Assembly (NCBI GenBank): GCA_023461075.1
Contig: JAEWNY010000121.1
Span: 1-43,869, forward strand
Direction: 5' to 3'
DNA: 43,869 bases
Source: Pseudomonadota bacterium
GTDB taxonomy: Bacteria; Pseudomonadota; Gammaproteobacteria; Xanthomonadales; Xanthomonadaceae
Made by a program: the position numbers and the translations under genes. This document shows, one piece after another, positions 7,487 through 16,242 of the stretch; the stretch's first letter is position 1; the number at the start of each line of letters is the position of its first letter. Under the pieces are notes generated by a model, which was given only the letters and a program-made list of their open reading frames with translations, did no database searches and was not told the origin of the DNA.

Positions 7487-10400
7487 TCAACCGGCCGCCG
7501 CGATCGCTTTCGGTTCGACGCCACGCGCCCGCCGCCAGGTCCGCGCGGTATTCGCCCGCCAGTCGTCGAGGATCGCGTAGATCGTCGGCAAAAACAGCAG
7601 GCTGACCACGGTCGAGAACGCCAAGCCACCGGCGATCGCGCGCGCCATCGGGTAGTAGCTCGGGCCATCGCCAGCCATCTGCGTGCTGCCGATGGCGATC
7701 GGGATCATCGCCAGGATCGCGGTGCCCATCGTCATCAGGATCGGTCGCAGGCGCTCGCGGCTGCCCTCGACCAGCGCATCGGTGCGGTTCATGCCGCCGC
7801 GGCGATGGTTGTTGATGTGCTCGACCATCACGATGCCGTTGTTCACCACCACACCCATCAGCACCAGTATCCCGATGAAGGCCATGATGTTGAACTCGGT
7901 GCCGGTGAGGAAGAACAGCCAGAACACGCCGAAGATCGAGAACACCACGCCGCTCATGATCGCCGCCGGGAACAGCAGTGATTCGAACACCGCCGCCATC
8001 ACCACGTAGATCATCACCAGTGCGATCAGCAGGTTGAACATCATCTGCCGCATCGCCTCCCCTTCATCCATGAAACTGACACGGTCAAAGGTGTAGTTGT
8101 AGCCGGCCGGCCATGCCACCTTGGACAACGTGCCTTCCATCGCCTTGCGCGCGTCCGGCATCACCACCTTGGGCGCGAGGTTGGCGGTGATGGTGAGCGT
8201 GGTCTGGCGGTTCGTACGCTGGATGACGCTGGCGGCCGGCCTCGCATCCACTTCGACCATCGACATCAGCGGCACCTGCCGGCCATCGCGGGCGCGGACG
8301 TTGAAGGCCTCCAGGTCGCGGGTGTCGTACTGGCTGGCACCGGCGAAACGCACGGTGACCGGCACCTCCACATCGCCGCGACGGAATTCGCGCAGCGGCG
8401 AGCCGCGCAGCGCCATCCCGACCAGCTGCGAGACCTCCTGTGCGCTGAAACCGAACGCTGCCGCGCGCTCTCGATCGACCCGCACCACCAGCTCGGTGTT
8501 GCGGTCGCCGCTGTCCACGCGCACGTCGCGCAATTGCGGCAGGCGCGAGAGGATCGGCACGATGTCCCGGGACAGATCGTTGAGGGTCTGGGTGGAATCA
8601 CCGACCAGGCGCACCTCGATCTTGTCGTTCTGCACGCCGCCGCCGGGCCCGCCCTGCTGGCCGATGCCGATCTTGGCGCGGGCCGACTTGGGCATGTCCT
8701 TGCGCATCATCTCGGTGATCGACTGGGTGAGCCTGCCGTCCTTGCCGGTCAACTCGACGCTGGTCCCGGCCCAGCCGCCTTCGGAGAAGCGCGAGGCAAC
8801 GCGCTGGATGTGGAACCGCTCGCGATTGGCGTCCAGATAGGCCTCGACGCGACCCACTTCCTCCGACATCTGTTGCACCGTGTACGCACCCTGCCACTGA
8901 TAGAAGATGTCGATCTCGCCAGCCTCGTCGCCGCCGAACATGTTGGTCTTCATCATCATCGCCGGTACCAGGCTGATGCCGACGATCAGCAGGATGCCAA
9001 GCACCGACTTGCCGCGATGCTCCAGCGTCCAGCGCAGCAGGCGCGCGTATCGGTCCTGCAGGCGATGGATGAAACCGCGGCGGTCGTGCAGGGTCGGCGG
9101 CGTCTTCAGCCGCGCCGAGAGCATCGGGATCAGGCTCACCGCGACCAGCCAGGACGCGAGCAACGAGACGCTGATGGTGATGGCGATCTGCGCCATGTAG
9201 ATCGAGATCATGTTGCGCTCACCGAACAGGTTGGGCACGAACACGATGCAGTGGCACAGCGTGCCCGCCGAGAGCGCGATGGCCACGTGGCGGGTACCAA
9301 TGATCGAGGCCAGCCGCGGCTGGTCCGGCATCTTCTCGCGCTCCTGGTAGATCGATTCGACCACCACCACCGCGTTGTCGACCAGCATGCCGATTGCCAG
9401 CAGCAGGCCCATCATCGACAAGACGTTGAGGGTGACGCCGGCGAAATACATGAAGCCGAGCGTCATGATGAAGCAGATCGGGATCGCCAGCGTCACCATC
9501 AGCGTGGCACGCCAGTCACGCAGGAAGAAATACAGCACGATCACCGACAACAGCAGGCCGATCGCACCGGCTTCGGCCAGGCTGAGCAACGATCCGACCA
9601 CGGCATCGCCCTGGTCCTCGGTGACCTGGATATCGATGTCGCGTGTGGCCGGATCGGCCTTGATGCGTTCAAGCTCGGCGGCGACATCGCGCGACATCTG
9701 CACCAGGTTGGCATCGCGCTCCTTGAAGATGTCGATGCCGACCGCCGGGCGTCCGTCCAACCGGCGGCCGTAGCGCACGTCGACCGGCTTCAGGCGCACC
9801 TCGGCGATGTCGGACAGGCGCGTACCGCGGTTGTCCAGCACCAAGGCGCGCAGCTCGTCCAGTTCGGTCAATTCGCCCTTCGGCTGCACGCGCAACTTGC
9901 GCAGGCCATCGTCGATCTCGCCGGCGGAGACCGAGAAGTTCAACGTGCGCAGCTTGCCGGCCAACTGGTCCAGGCCGATGCCGTTCGCGGTCAACCGATC
10001 AGGCATTACCGCGATCTCGACCTCGTTCTGTGGCGCGCCCTGGATCTCCACCTTGGCGACGCCGGGGATGCGCTCGATGCGACGCTTGAAACTGCGATCG
10101 AGCCGGTCGTATTCGCGGGTCATGTCCAGCGTCTTGCTGGACAGGCGCAGTGACACCGCCTCTTGGTCCGAACTCGACCACTTGAACACCATGTAGCGGC
10201 GCAGATCGTCGGGCAGCTCGTTGCGGATCGCATCGATGCGCTCGCGCGCCTCGGCGGTGGCGATCGCGATGTCTCGGCTCCAGTCGGAAAATTGCAGGAA
10301 CACGCCCGCGCTTTCCGAGGTCGCATTGCCCTGCATGCTCTTGACGCCGGTCATCGTCGAGAGCGTTTCCTCGACCGGGCGCAGGATGCTGCGTTCGGTT

Positions 10401-10573
10401 TCCTCCGGCGTGGAGCCGGCGTACGGCAGCATCACGTAGATGAATGGCGCAGAGACATCCGGCATCGACTCCAGCGGCAAACGCACCGCCGCGATCAGGC
10501 CGACCACCACCATCGACACGAACAGCATGATCGTGGTGATCGGCCGCTTGATGCTGAGCTCGGCGATGCTCAC
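7487..10573 (-). CDS. RND efflux permease (second permease of the operon)
   Basis: Inner-membrane HAE1-type proton/substrate antiporter subunit of 1028 residues, with the standard layout of twelve TM helices and two large periplasmic loops. I chose the GTG at 10573 (starting V/MSIAELSIKRPI), 10 nt after the stop of the upstream permease; a longer frame exists but overlaps the upstream gene. In TM4 the sequence is GMLVDNAVVVVE (Asp399-Asn400), where AcrB has Asp407-Asp408. In TM10 it is VVNNGIVMVEH (Asn911), where AcrB has Lys940. The TM11 Arg in RLRPILM is kept. The upstream adaptor and first permease suggest a tripartite pump; no outer-membrane factor gene is present here. Substrate unknown. 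Confidence 0.93.
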   Translation of the reverse strand: MSIAELSIKRPITTIMLFVSMVVVGLIAAVRLPLESMPDVSAPFIYVMLPYAGSTPEETERSILRPVEETLSTMTGVKSMQGNATSESAGVFLQFSDWSRDIAIATAEARERIDAIRNELPDDLRRYMVFKWSSSDQEAVSLRLSSKTLDMTREYDRLDRSFKRRIERIPGVAKVEIQGAPQNEVEIAVMPDRLTANGIGLDQLAGKLRTLNFSVSAGEIDDGLRKLRVQPKGELTELDELRALVLDNRGTRLSDIAEVRLKPVDVRYGRRLDGRPAVGIDIFKERDANLVQMSRDVAAELERIKADPATRDIDIQVTEDQGDAVVGSLLSLAEAGAIGLLLSVIVLYFFLRDWRATLMVTLAIPICFIMTLGFMYFAGVTLNVLSMMGLLLAIGMLVDNAVVVVESIYQEREKMPDQPRLASIIGTRHVAIALSAGTLCHCIVFVPNLFGERNMISIYMAQIAITISVSLLASWLVAVSLIPMLSARLKTPPTLHDRRGFIHRLQDRYARLLRWTLEHRGKSVLGILLIVGISLVPAMMMKTNMFGGDEAGEIDIFYQWQGAYTVQQMSEEVGRVEAYLDANRERFHIQRVASRFSEGGWAGTSVELTGKDGRLTQSITEMMRKDMPKSARAKIGIGQQGGPGGGVQNDKIEVRLVGDSTQTLNDLSRDIVPILSRLPQLRDVRVDSGDRNTELVVRVDRERAAAFGFSAQEVSQLVGMALRGSPLREFRRGDVEVPVTVRFAGASQYDTRDLEAFNVRARDGRQVPLMSMVEVDARPAASVIQRTNRQTTLTITANLAPKVVMPDARKAMEGTLSKVAWPAGYNYTFDRVSFMDEGEAMRQMMFNLLIALVMIYVVMAAVFESLLFPAAIMSGVVFSIFGVFWLFFLTGTEFNIMAFIGILVLMGVVVNNGIVMVEHINNHRRGGMNRTDALVEGSRERLRPILMTMGTAILAMIPIAIGSTQMAGDGPSYYPMARAIAGGLAFSTVVSLLFLPTIYAILDDWRANTARTWRRARGVEPKAIAAAG

Positions 10574-10583
10574 AAGGTCGTGC

Positions 10584-13500
10584 TCATGAGTGCAGTACTC
10601 CCTGCTCGGCTGCATCATCGGCCAGCGCGGTTTCCAGCGCCTCGCGGTCGGCACGCTCGCGACGACCCTTCTCGGCGTAGGCCTCGTCGGATGATCGATC
10701 CAACAGGTCGTAGACCACCGGGATCACCAGCAAGGTCAGCAGCGTCGACACCAGCAGGCCGCCGATCACGGTGATCGCCATCGGGCTGCGCACTTCCGCG
10801 CCCTCGCCCACCGCGAGCGCCAGCGGCAGGAAGCCGAACAGCGTGCATGCCGTGGTCATGATGATCGGACGCAGGCGCGAACGCGCGCCTTCGACCAAGG
10901 CCTCGCGCTTGGGCACGCCTTCCAGCCGCAGCTGGTTGACCTTGTCGATCAGGATGATCGCGTTCTTGGTGACCAGGCCTACCAGCAGGATCAGTCCGAT
11001 GAATACCACCACCGAGACCGGCGAACGCGTAAGGAACAGCGCCAGCACCGCGCCGACCAAGGCCAGCGGGATGGTGAACAGGATGACGAAGGGATGCAGC
11101 AGCGATTCGAACTGCGAGGCCATCACCAGATAGACCAGGAACACCGCCAGCGCGAAAGCGAACAGCAGCGAGCGGATCGAGCTGTCCAGCTCCTCGCCCT
11201 GCCCGCCGATGCGCAGGCCGATGTCGGCGCCGAGCGGATCGGCCGCGACCATCTTCTGCACCTCGTCCACCGCGCCGCCCAGATCGATGCCGCTGAGGTT
11301 GGAGGACACCACCGCGACGCGGATCTGGTCGGAGCGATGGATTTCGCTGGGACCGGTACCGGCTTCGACCTCGGCCACGGTCGAGAGCCGCACCGGGTTG
11401 CTCGCACCCGGATTCACCACGAGATTGCGGATGTCATCCAGCGACGCGCGCTGGTCAGGCGCGGCGCGCACCAGCACGTCGATCTTGCGGTCGCGGAAGC
11501 TGTAGCGGGTGGCGACATTGCCGCGCACCTTGTTCACCACCACGTCGGCGATCTGCCGGGTGGTGAGGCCGAGTGCGGCGGCTCGCTGCTGGTCGAAACG
11601 GATCTGGATCTCGGGATAGCCCTGTTCGACCGTCGATTTGACATCGGTGTAATGCGGGTTCGCCCGCAACATCGCGGCCAGCTTGCGTCCCGCCGCGTCC
11701 ACCTGCGCGGTGTCGCTGCCGGAAACTTCGATCTCCAGCGGCGTCGACAGCGCGAACAGTTCCGGCCGGCTGAAATCGACCTGCGCGTCGGCCTGCCCGG
11801 CCATCGACTGGCGCAGCGCATCGGACAGGCGCGATTCGACCTTCGCGTTGCCGCCCCCTTCCATCACCACGGCCAGCTTGGCGATGTTCTCGCCACTCTC
11901 GGTCGGGCTGGCATCCAGTCGGGTGCCGCTGCCGCTGACCCCGTACAGCGCCTTCAATCCGGCTTCCTTGTCGTGCCGCGCCTGCAACTGGCGTACCACC
12001 GCATCGGTATCGCGCAGCGGCGTGCCCGGCGGCAGCTTCACCGTCATCTCGAAGCGGTCCTGCGCCAGCTGCGGGATCAGGTCGGCGCCGAGGAAGGGCA
12101 GCACCAGCATCGACACGGCGAATGCGCCGGCGGCGGCAATCAACACGAACGCGGGCCGGTTCAAGGCCGCGGGCAGCACCTTGAGATAGCCGCGTTCGGC
12201 ACGACCGTAGGGCGCCATCGCGATGTCGCTGGCCTTGCGCATCACGGGCCCGACCACGCGGTTCAAGCCGCGCCAGACGCGGATGAATGCCCAGGCCACG
12301 CCATAGGCCGCGCGCGAGAGGGCCCAACCCATGCCGCGACCCACCGCAACCAAAGGCTTCTGCCAACCGCGCGTCGGCTCACGGCGCGCGCGCGGGGCCT
12401 CGTCCGGGAAGGCCAGCGGTGCGCGGCCCTTGAGCGAAGACAGCATCGGGATCAGTGTGAGCGACACCACCAACGACACGGCGATGGCGATGGCCACGGT
12501 CAGCGCCTGGTCGCGGAACAGCTGGCCCGCGATGCCTTCGACGAAAACCAGCGGCAGGAACACGGCGATCGTGGTGAGGGTCGACGCGACCACCGCCATC
12601 GACACCTCGCGCGTGCCCTGGATCGCCGCTTCAAGGATGCCCATGCCGCGTTCGCGCGCCTTGGCGATCGATTCCAGCACCACGATCGAGTCATCGACCA
12701 CCAGGCCGGTGGCGAGCGCCAGGCCGCCAAGCGACATCACGTTGAGGCTGAGACCCAACTGGCCCATGAAGAAGAACGTGGTGATGATCGAGACCGGCAG
12801 CGAGAGCGAGACCACGAAGGTGCTCCAGCCATCGCGTAGGAACAGGAAGATGACCAGGATCGCGAGCATGCCGCCGATCACGGCATCGAGTTTCACGTCG
12901 CTGATCGCGTGGCGGATGAACTGCGACTGGTCGTCGATCGCGGTGAGGGTGACGTCAGGCGGCATCTGCTTGCGGATCGCGGCCAGCGTGTTGTCGATGT
13001 TGTCGGCGGTTGAAACCGTGTTGGCATCGCCCTCCTTGTAGATCGCCAGCTCGATGGCTTCATGCCCGCCGAGGCGAATGATCGCTTCGCGTTCCTTGTG
13101 GCCCTGGCGCACGCTGGCGACATCCTTGAGGCGGATCGGCAGGCCGCCGCCGGGGCTGCTGCCACCAGCCGCGCTTTGCGGGAGCAGCCCTGCTGCCGCC
13201 AACGCGTTGGCCTGCTGCACGCTGGAGCCCGAACCGGCCATCGAAGAGCCTCCCGATTGCGTGGTCAGCAGCAAGTTGGCGATGTCATCGACCGTTGCGA
13301 ACTGGTTGACCGTGCGCACCAGGTAACGCTGGCTGCCCTCTTCAAGCCTGCCACCGGACAGGTTGACGTTTTCCTGCTGCAGACGATTGATGACGGTATC
13401 GATCGGCATGTTGATCGCGGCCAGCTTCTGCTGGTCGATGTCGACCTGGATCTCGTCCTCCAGGCCACCGGCCACCTTCACCGCCGCCACGCCTTCGACC

Positions 13501-14027
13501 GGTTCGAGTTTCCGCTTGAGGTCGTCGTCGGCGTAGCGGCGCAGGCGGGTCAACGCGGCGGCATCGTCGTCGCTCGCTTGGGTCGCCAGCACCAGTCGCA
13601 TGATCGGGGCGGTAGAGGGATTGAAGCGCAGCAGAACCGGCGGCTTCACTTCCAGCGGCAGCTGCAGCGCTTCCATCTTGTCGCGCACTTCCAGACTCGC
13701 CTTGTCCATGTCGGTGCCCCAGGCGAACTCGAGCACGACATCGCTCTGCCCGGTGCGCGAGACCGATTTGAGCTTGCGCAGGCCCTTGACCACACCGACC
13801 GCTTCCTCGACCGGCTTGCTGACCAGGGTCTCGATCTCCGCCGGCGCGGCGCCGGTGTATTCGGTGCGCACGGTGAGCGTCGGGTAGCTGAGGTCGGGCA
13901 GCAGGTTGACCTTGAGGCTGGAAAGCGCGATCAGCCCGAACAACACCAGCGTCACCATCATCATCAGGATGGTGACCCGGCGCCGGGTGGCGAACTCGAC
14001 CAGGTCGAAGCCGCGGGAAGGGGTCAT
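10584..14027 (-). CDS. RND efflux permease (first permease of the operon)
   Basis: Product of 1147 residues, about 100 longer than AcrB. The proton-relay residues are conventional: GLVVDDSIVVLE (Asp445-Asp446) and GLVTKNAIILID (Lys1021), with RLRPIIMT downstream. The extra length lies in two places. One is a Gly/Ser/Ala-rich insertion in the first periplasmic loop (about 257-296). The other is a basic, Trp-rich amphipathic insertion after TM6 (about 535-612), before the second repeat begins at NRPAFVLIAA. The C-terminal tail is charged. The start at 14027 has a GGAG about 10 nt upstream and lies 11 nt after the adaptor stop. The order adaptor-permease-permease resembles MdtABC, in which two permeases form one heteromeric pump. 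Confidence 0.94.
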   Translation of the reverse strand: MTPSRGFDLVEFATRRRVTILMMMVTLVLFGLIALSSLKVNLLPDLSYPTLTVRTEYTGAAPAEIETLVSKPVEEAVGVVKGLRKLKSVSRTGQSDVVLEFAWGTDMDKASLEVRDKMEALQLPLEVKPPVLLRFNPSTAPIMRLVLATQASDDDAAALTRLRRYADDDLKRKLEPVEGVAAVKVAGGLEDEIQVDIDQQKLAAINMPIDTVINRLQQENVNLSGGRLEEGSQRYLVRTVNQFATVDDIANLLLTTQSGGSSMAGSGSSVQQANALAAAGLLPQSAAGGSSPGGGLPIRLKDVASVRQGHKEREAIIRLGGHEAIELAIYKEGDANTVSTADNIDNTLAAIRKQMPPDVTLTAIDDQSQFIRHAISDVKLDAVIGGMLAILVIFLFLRDGWSTFVVSLSLPVSIITTFFFMGQLGLSLNVMSLGGLALATGLVVDDSIVVLESIAKARERGMGILEAAIQGTREVSMAVVASTLTTIAVFLPLVFVEGIAGQLFRDQALTVAIAIAVSLVVSLTLIPMLSSLKGRAPLAFPDEAPRARREPTRGWQKPLVAVGRGMGWALSRAAYGVAWAFIRVWRGLNRVVGPVMRKASDIAMAPYGRAERGYLKVLPAALNRPAFVLIAAAGAFAVSMLVLPFLGADLIPQLAQDRFEMTVKLPPGTPLRDTDAVVRQLQARHDKEAGLKALYGVSGSGTRLDASPTESGENIAKLAVVMEGGGNAKVESRLSDALRQSMAGQADAQVDFSRPELFALSTPLEIEVSGSDTAQVDAAGRKLAAMLRANPHYTDVKSTVEQGYPEIQIRFDQQRAAALGLTTRQIADVVVNKVRGNVATRYSFRDRKIDVLVRAAPDQRASLDDIRNLVVNPGASNPVRLSTVAEVEAGTGPSEIHRSDQIRVAVVSSNLSGIDLGGAVDEVQKMVAADPLGADIGLRIGGQGEELDSSIRSLLFAFALAVFLVYLVMASQFESLLHPFVILFTIPLALVGAVLALFLTRSPVSVVVFIGLILLVGLVTKNAIILIDKVNQLRLEGVPKREALVEGARSRLRPIIMTTACTLFGFLPLALAVGEGAEVRSPMAITVIGGLLVSTLLTLLVIPVVYDLLDRSSDEAYAEKGRRERADREALETALADDAAEQGVLHS

Positions 14028-14038
14028 GACCGGCTCCG

Positions 14039-15178
14039 TCAGGGCTTGGCGGCGGCCTGGGCCGCGGCATTGGGGACCGGCCTGGCCGCGCCGGCGGGGT
14101 TGATCACCTGCACGCTGCTGCCCTCGCGCAGCGCGGTCTTGCCGGCGGTGACCACCTGCTCGCCCAACTTGAGGCCTTCGCGCACCTCGATGAACTCGCC
14201 ATCGGCATAACCCAGCTTGACCGGCACGCGCGCCGTCTTGCCGGCACGCACGACGTACACGGCCGGCTCGCTGCCGTCATCGAGCAACGCCACGCGCGGG
14301 ATGCTGGGCACGTCGGCGCGCTGGTCGTACTCGATCGCCATGCGCCCGAACATGCCCGGCTGCAACACGCCATTGCCGCTGAACGCGCAGAACACCTTGA
14401 AGGTGCCGCTGCCGGCATCGACCATCGGTGCGATGCGGTCGATGACGCCCTCGAAGCGCTCGCCCGGAATCGCATCCACGCCCATCACCACCTTCTGGCC
14501 CTTGCGCATCAGGGCGATGTCGCGCTCGGGCACGTTGAGCACGGCCTCCAGGCGCGAGTTGTCGACCAGCTTCATCACCGTCGAGTTGATCTGGACGAAA
14601 TTGCCCGGCTTGACCGCCACCATCGCCACCTGCCCCGAGATCGGCGCGGCGATGGTGCCGTAGGCCAGTTCCAGCCGGGCCATGTTGAGGGTCGAGCGCG
14701 CGTTGGCGAGGTCATAGCGCAGTTGGTCGACATCATTGGCGCTGACCATCTTCTGCGCCGCGAGTTGGCTGGCGCGACGGTAGTTCGCCTCCAATTTGCT
14801 CACCTGCGACTGCGCCTGCGCGACCTGCAGGCGAGCGCGATCACGATCGAGTTGCACCAGCGGCTGGCCGGCGCGGACCGACTGTCCTTCCTGCGCCAGC
14901 ACCCGCAGCGCGATGCCGGACGCCTTCGCCGCGACCTCGGCTTCCGCGCGCGGCGTGAGCGCGGCGGTACCGGTATAGCTGGCGACCATGGTGCGGTTGC
15001 CGACCGCCGCCACCTCCACCGGGACCGCTTCGTTCTGCTCGGTCTTGGCCGGATCCTTGCCAGAGGCATCCGCGCTGCGCTTGCAGCCGGCCAGCCCGAC
15101 TGCGAGCGACATCGCCAGCAAGGTGATCAAGGTCGCGCGGATCACCGTCGCGGTGGATTGGGTGTTCGATGCACGCAT
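14039..15178 (-). CDS. RND periplasmic adaptor (membrane fusion protein), lipoprotein
   Basis: The 379-residue adaptor links the RND permeases to an outer-membrane channel across the periplasm. The ATG at 15178 yields a type II signal peptide with lipobox LAGC (Cys about 32), so the protein is anchored to the inner membrane by lipid. The expected order follows: half-motif of a biotinyl-lipoyl domain (TPRAEAEVAAKASGIALRVLA), a helical hairpin (DRARLQVAQAQSQVSKLEANY), the second lipoyl half (GTIAAPISGQVAMV), a beta-barrel (NVPERDIALMRKGQ) and a membrane-proximal domain. It is the first gene of the efflux operon. No local regulator such as TetR, or two-component pair, is encoded beside it. Confidence 0.92.
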   Translation of the reverse strand: MRASNTQSTATVIRATLITLLAMSLAVGLAGCKRSADASGKDPAKTEQNEAVPVEVAAVGNRTMVASYTGTAALTPRAEAEVAAKASGIALRVLAQEGQSVRAGQPLVQLDRDRARLQVAQAQSQVSKLEANYRRASQLAAQKMVSANDVDQLRYDLANARSTLNMARLELAYGTIAAPISGQVAMVAVKPGNFVQINSTVMKLVDNSRLEAVLNVPERDIALMRKGQKVVMGVDAIPGERFEGVIDRIAPMVDAGSGTFKVFCAFSGNGVLQPGMFGRMAIEYDQRADVPSIPRVALLDDGSEPAVYVVRAGKTARVPVKLGYADGEFIEVREGLKLGEQVVTAGKTALREGSSVQVINPAGAARPVPNAAAQAAAKP

Positions 15179-15302
15179 CGGAAGGAGTCTCTTTGGTGTT
15201 GTAGGTAAGTAAACCACCTCCGCGATGCGTTGTGAGGTGCCAGAGGTCATGAAGCCCGATGTCCCGGGTTGGCGGCGGACTTCCCGATCCGGCCGCGCAC
15301 GA

Positions 15303-15308
15303 TATACT
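15303..15308 (+). promoter_or_regulatory. probable -10 box for the cytochrome pair
   Basis: TATACT is a good -10 match and lies 52 bp before the first cytochrome ATG. The hexamer 17 bp upstream (CTTCCC) is a poor -35, so an activator may be needed or the true -35 differs. Confidence 0.4.
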
Positions 15309-15359
15309 CCCGACGCTGCGCGGTATAGCTGCGCCCCACCCGACTTCGAGATGAGATTG

Positions 15360-15719
15360 ATGCGACCGACCACGATCGCCGCGTGCCTCGCGCTTGCCCT
15401 GCCCCTCGCCGCGCACGCGCAGCAACCCGCCCCAGCCGCCGGCGATGCCGCGCGCGGCAAGCAGCTGACCTATACCTGCCAGGGTTGCCACGGCGTGGTG
15501 GGTTACAAGAACGCCTATCCCAACTACCACGTGCCGCGCATCGGCGGCCAGTCGCGCCAGTACCTGGTCAACGCGCTGACCGAATACAAGAACGGCGCGC
15601 GTCGCCACGGCACGATGCAGGCCCAGGCCATGAGCTTCTCGGACGCGGACATCGGCGCCATCGCCGATTACCTGTCCAGCCTCAAGCCCGCCGGCAGCAC
15701 CGACAACAGCAAGAAGTGA
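15360..15719 (+). CDS. periplasmic monohaem cytochrome c (c553/c4-like)
   Basis: The 119-residue electron-transfer protein has a cleavable Sec signal (cleavage after AHA, about residue 20). A single haem-attachment site CQGCH lies at 40-44. The C-terminal half carries the distal Met (Met86 or Met91 in RRHGTMQAQAM) and a final helix IGAIADYLSSL. The pattern VPRIGGQSRQYLVNAL is typical of cytochrome c4/c553 domains. A second ATG three codons upstream (15351) could also be used. The next gene, 8 bp downstream, encodes a related domain, and the two resemble the halves of a dihaem cytochrome c4. The natural acceptor would be a terminal oxidase, but none is in the window. Confidence 0.9.
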   Translation: MRPTTIAACLALALPLAAHAQQPAPAAGDAARGKQLTYTCQGCHGVVGYKNAYPNYHVPRIGGQSRQYLVNALTEYKNGARRHGTMQAQAMSFSDADIGAIADYLSSLKPAGSTDNSKK

Positions 15720-15727
15720 GCCCCGCC

Positions 15728-16165
15728 ATGACGACCCTGCGCATCCCGGCCGTCCTGGCCCTGACCTTCGCACTCGCGGCCTGTAGTGGCGGCGATGCCA
15801 AGAACCCGCACGCCACCACTTCCGACAGCGGCGACCGCACCTCGTCTTCGGCCGGACTGCCGCGGGGCGATGTGCGCCGCGGCGAAGCCCTGGCCACCGA
15901 GCCGAAGGGCGGCTGCATCACCTGTCACGGCGTCGACGGCAATGTGCCGGTGATCGAAGGCGTGCCCGCCGAGAACCACCCGCCGATGCTGGGCGGCCAG
16001 TACGAGGACTACCTGGCCCATGCGATGCAGCGTTACCGCGATGGCGTGCGCAGCCACGCGATCATGAGTGCGCAGGCGCAAAAGCTGACCGACCAGCAGG
16101 TCGCCGATCTCGCTGCGTACTACGCCTCGCGCCCGAGCAAGCTGACCGATCTCTCCCACATGTGA
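15728..16165 (+). CDS. lipoprotein monohaem cytochrome c
   Basis: The 145-residue product has a type II signal MTTLRIPAVLALTFALAAC with lipid-acceptor Cys19, then a low-complexity Ser/Thr/Asp linker. The haem site CITCH is at 63-67, preceded by GGC rather than the more usual AAC. The C-terminal half (PPMLGGQYEDYLAHAMQ, then HAIMSAQAQKLTDQQVADL) aligns motif for motif with the preceding cytochrome, including the presumed Met ligand. It is therefore a membrane-tethered paralogue of a soluble partner encoded 8 bp upstream, almost certainly on the same transcript. A bidirectional terminator follows. Confidence 0.9.
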   Translation: MTTLRIPAVLALTFALAACSGGDAKNPHATTSDSGDRTSSSAGLPRGDVRRGEALATEPKGGCITCHGVDGNVPVIEGVPAENHPPMLGGQYEDYLAHAMQRYRDGVRSHAIMSAQAQKLTDQQVADLAAYYASRPSKLTDLSHM

Positions 16166-16183
16166 TCCTGGTTTGGCGTCAGC

Positions 16184-16209
16184 AAAAAGCCCGCGAAAGC
16201 GGGCTTTTT
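16184..16209. terminator. bidirectional Rho-independent terminator
   Basis: An A5-GCCCGC stem pairs with GCGGGC-T5 around a GAAA loop. The A-run and T-run flank both sides, so it can serve the cytochrome operon on the plus strand and the 16243 gene on the minus strand. It sits 18 nt after one stop codon and 33 nt after the other. Confidence 0.9.
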
Positions 16210-16242
16210 CGTTTCCGTACGCATTGTGTTTGCCTGCGCCCA

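Noticed and set aside
10571..10654. Upstream start for the second RND permease
   Set aside because: The extra 27 residues overlap the end of the first permease gene and have no similarity to RND N termini. The ATG in the ATGA overlap is out of frame, so the GTG at 10573 is preferred.
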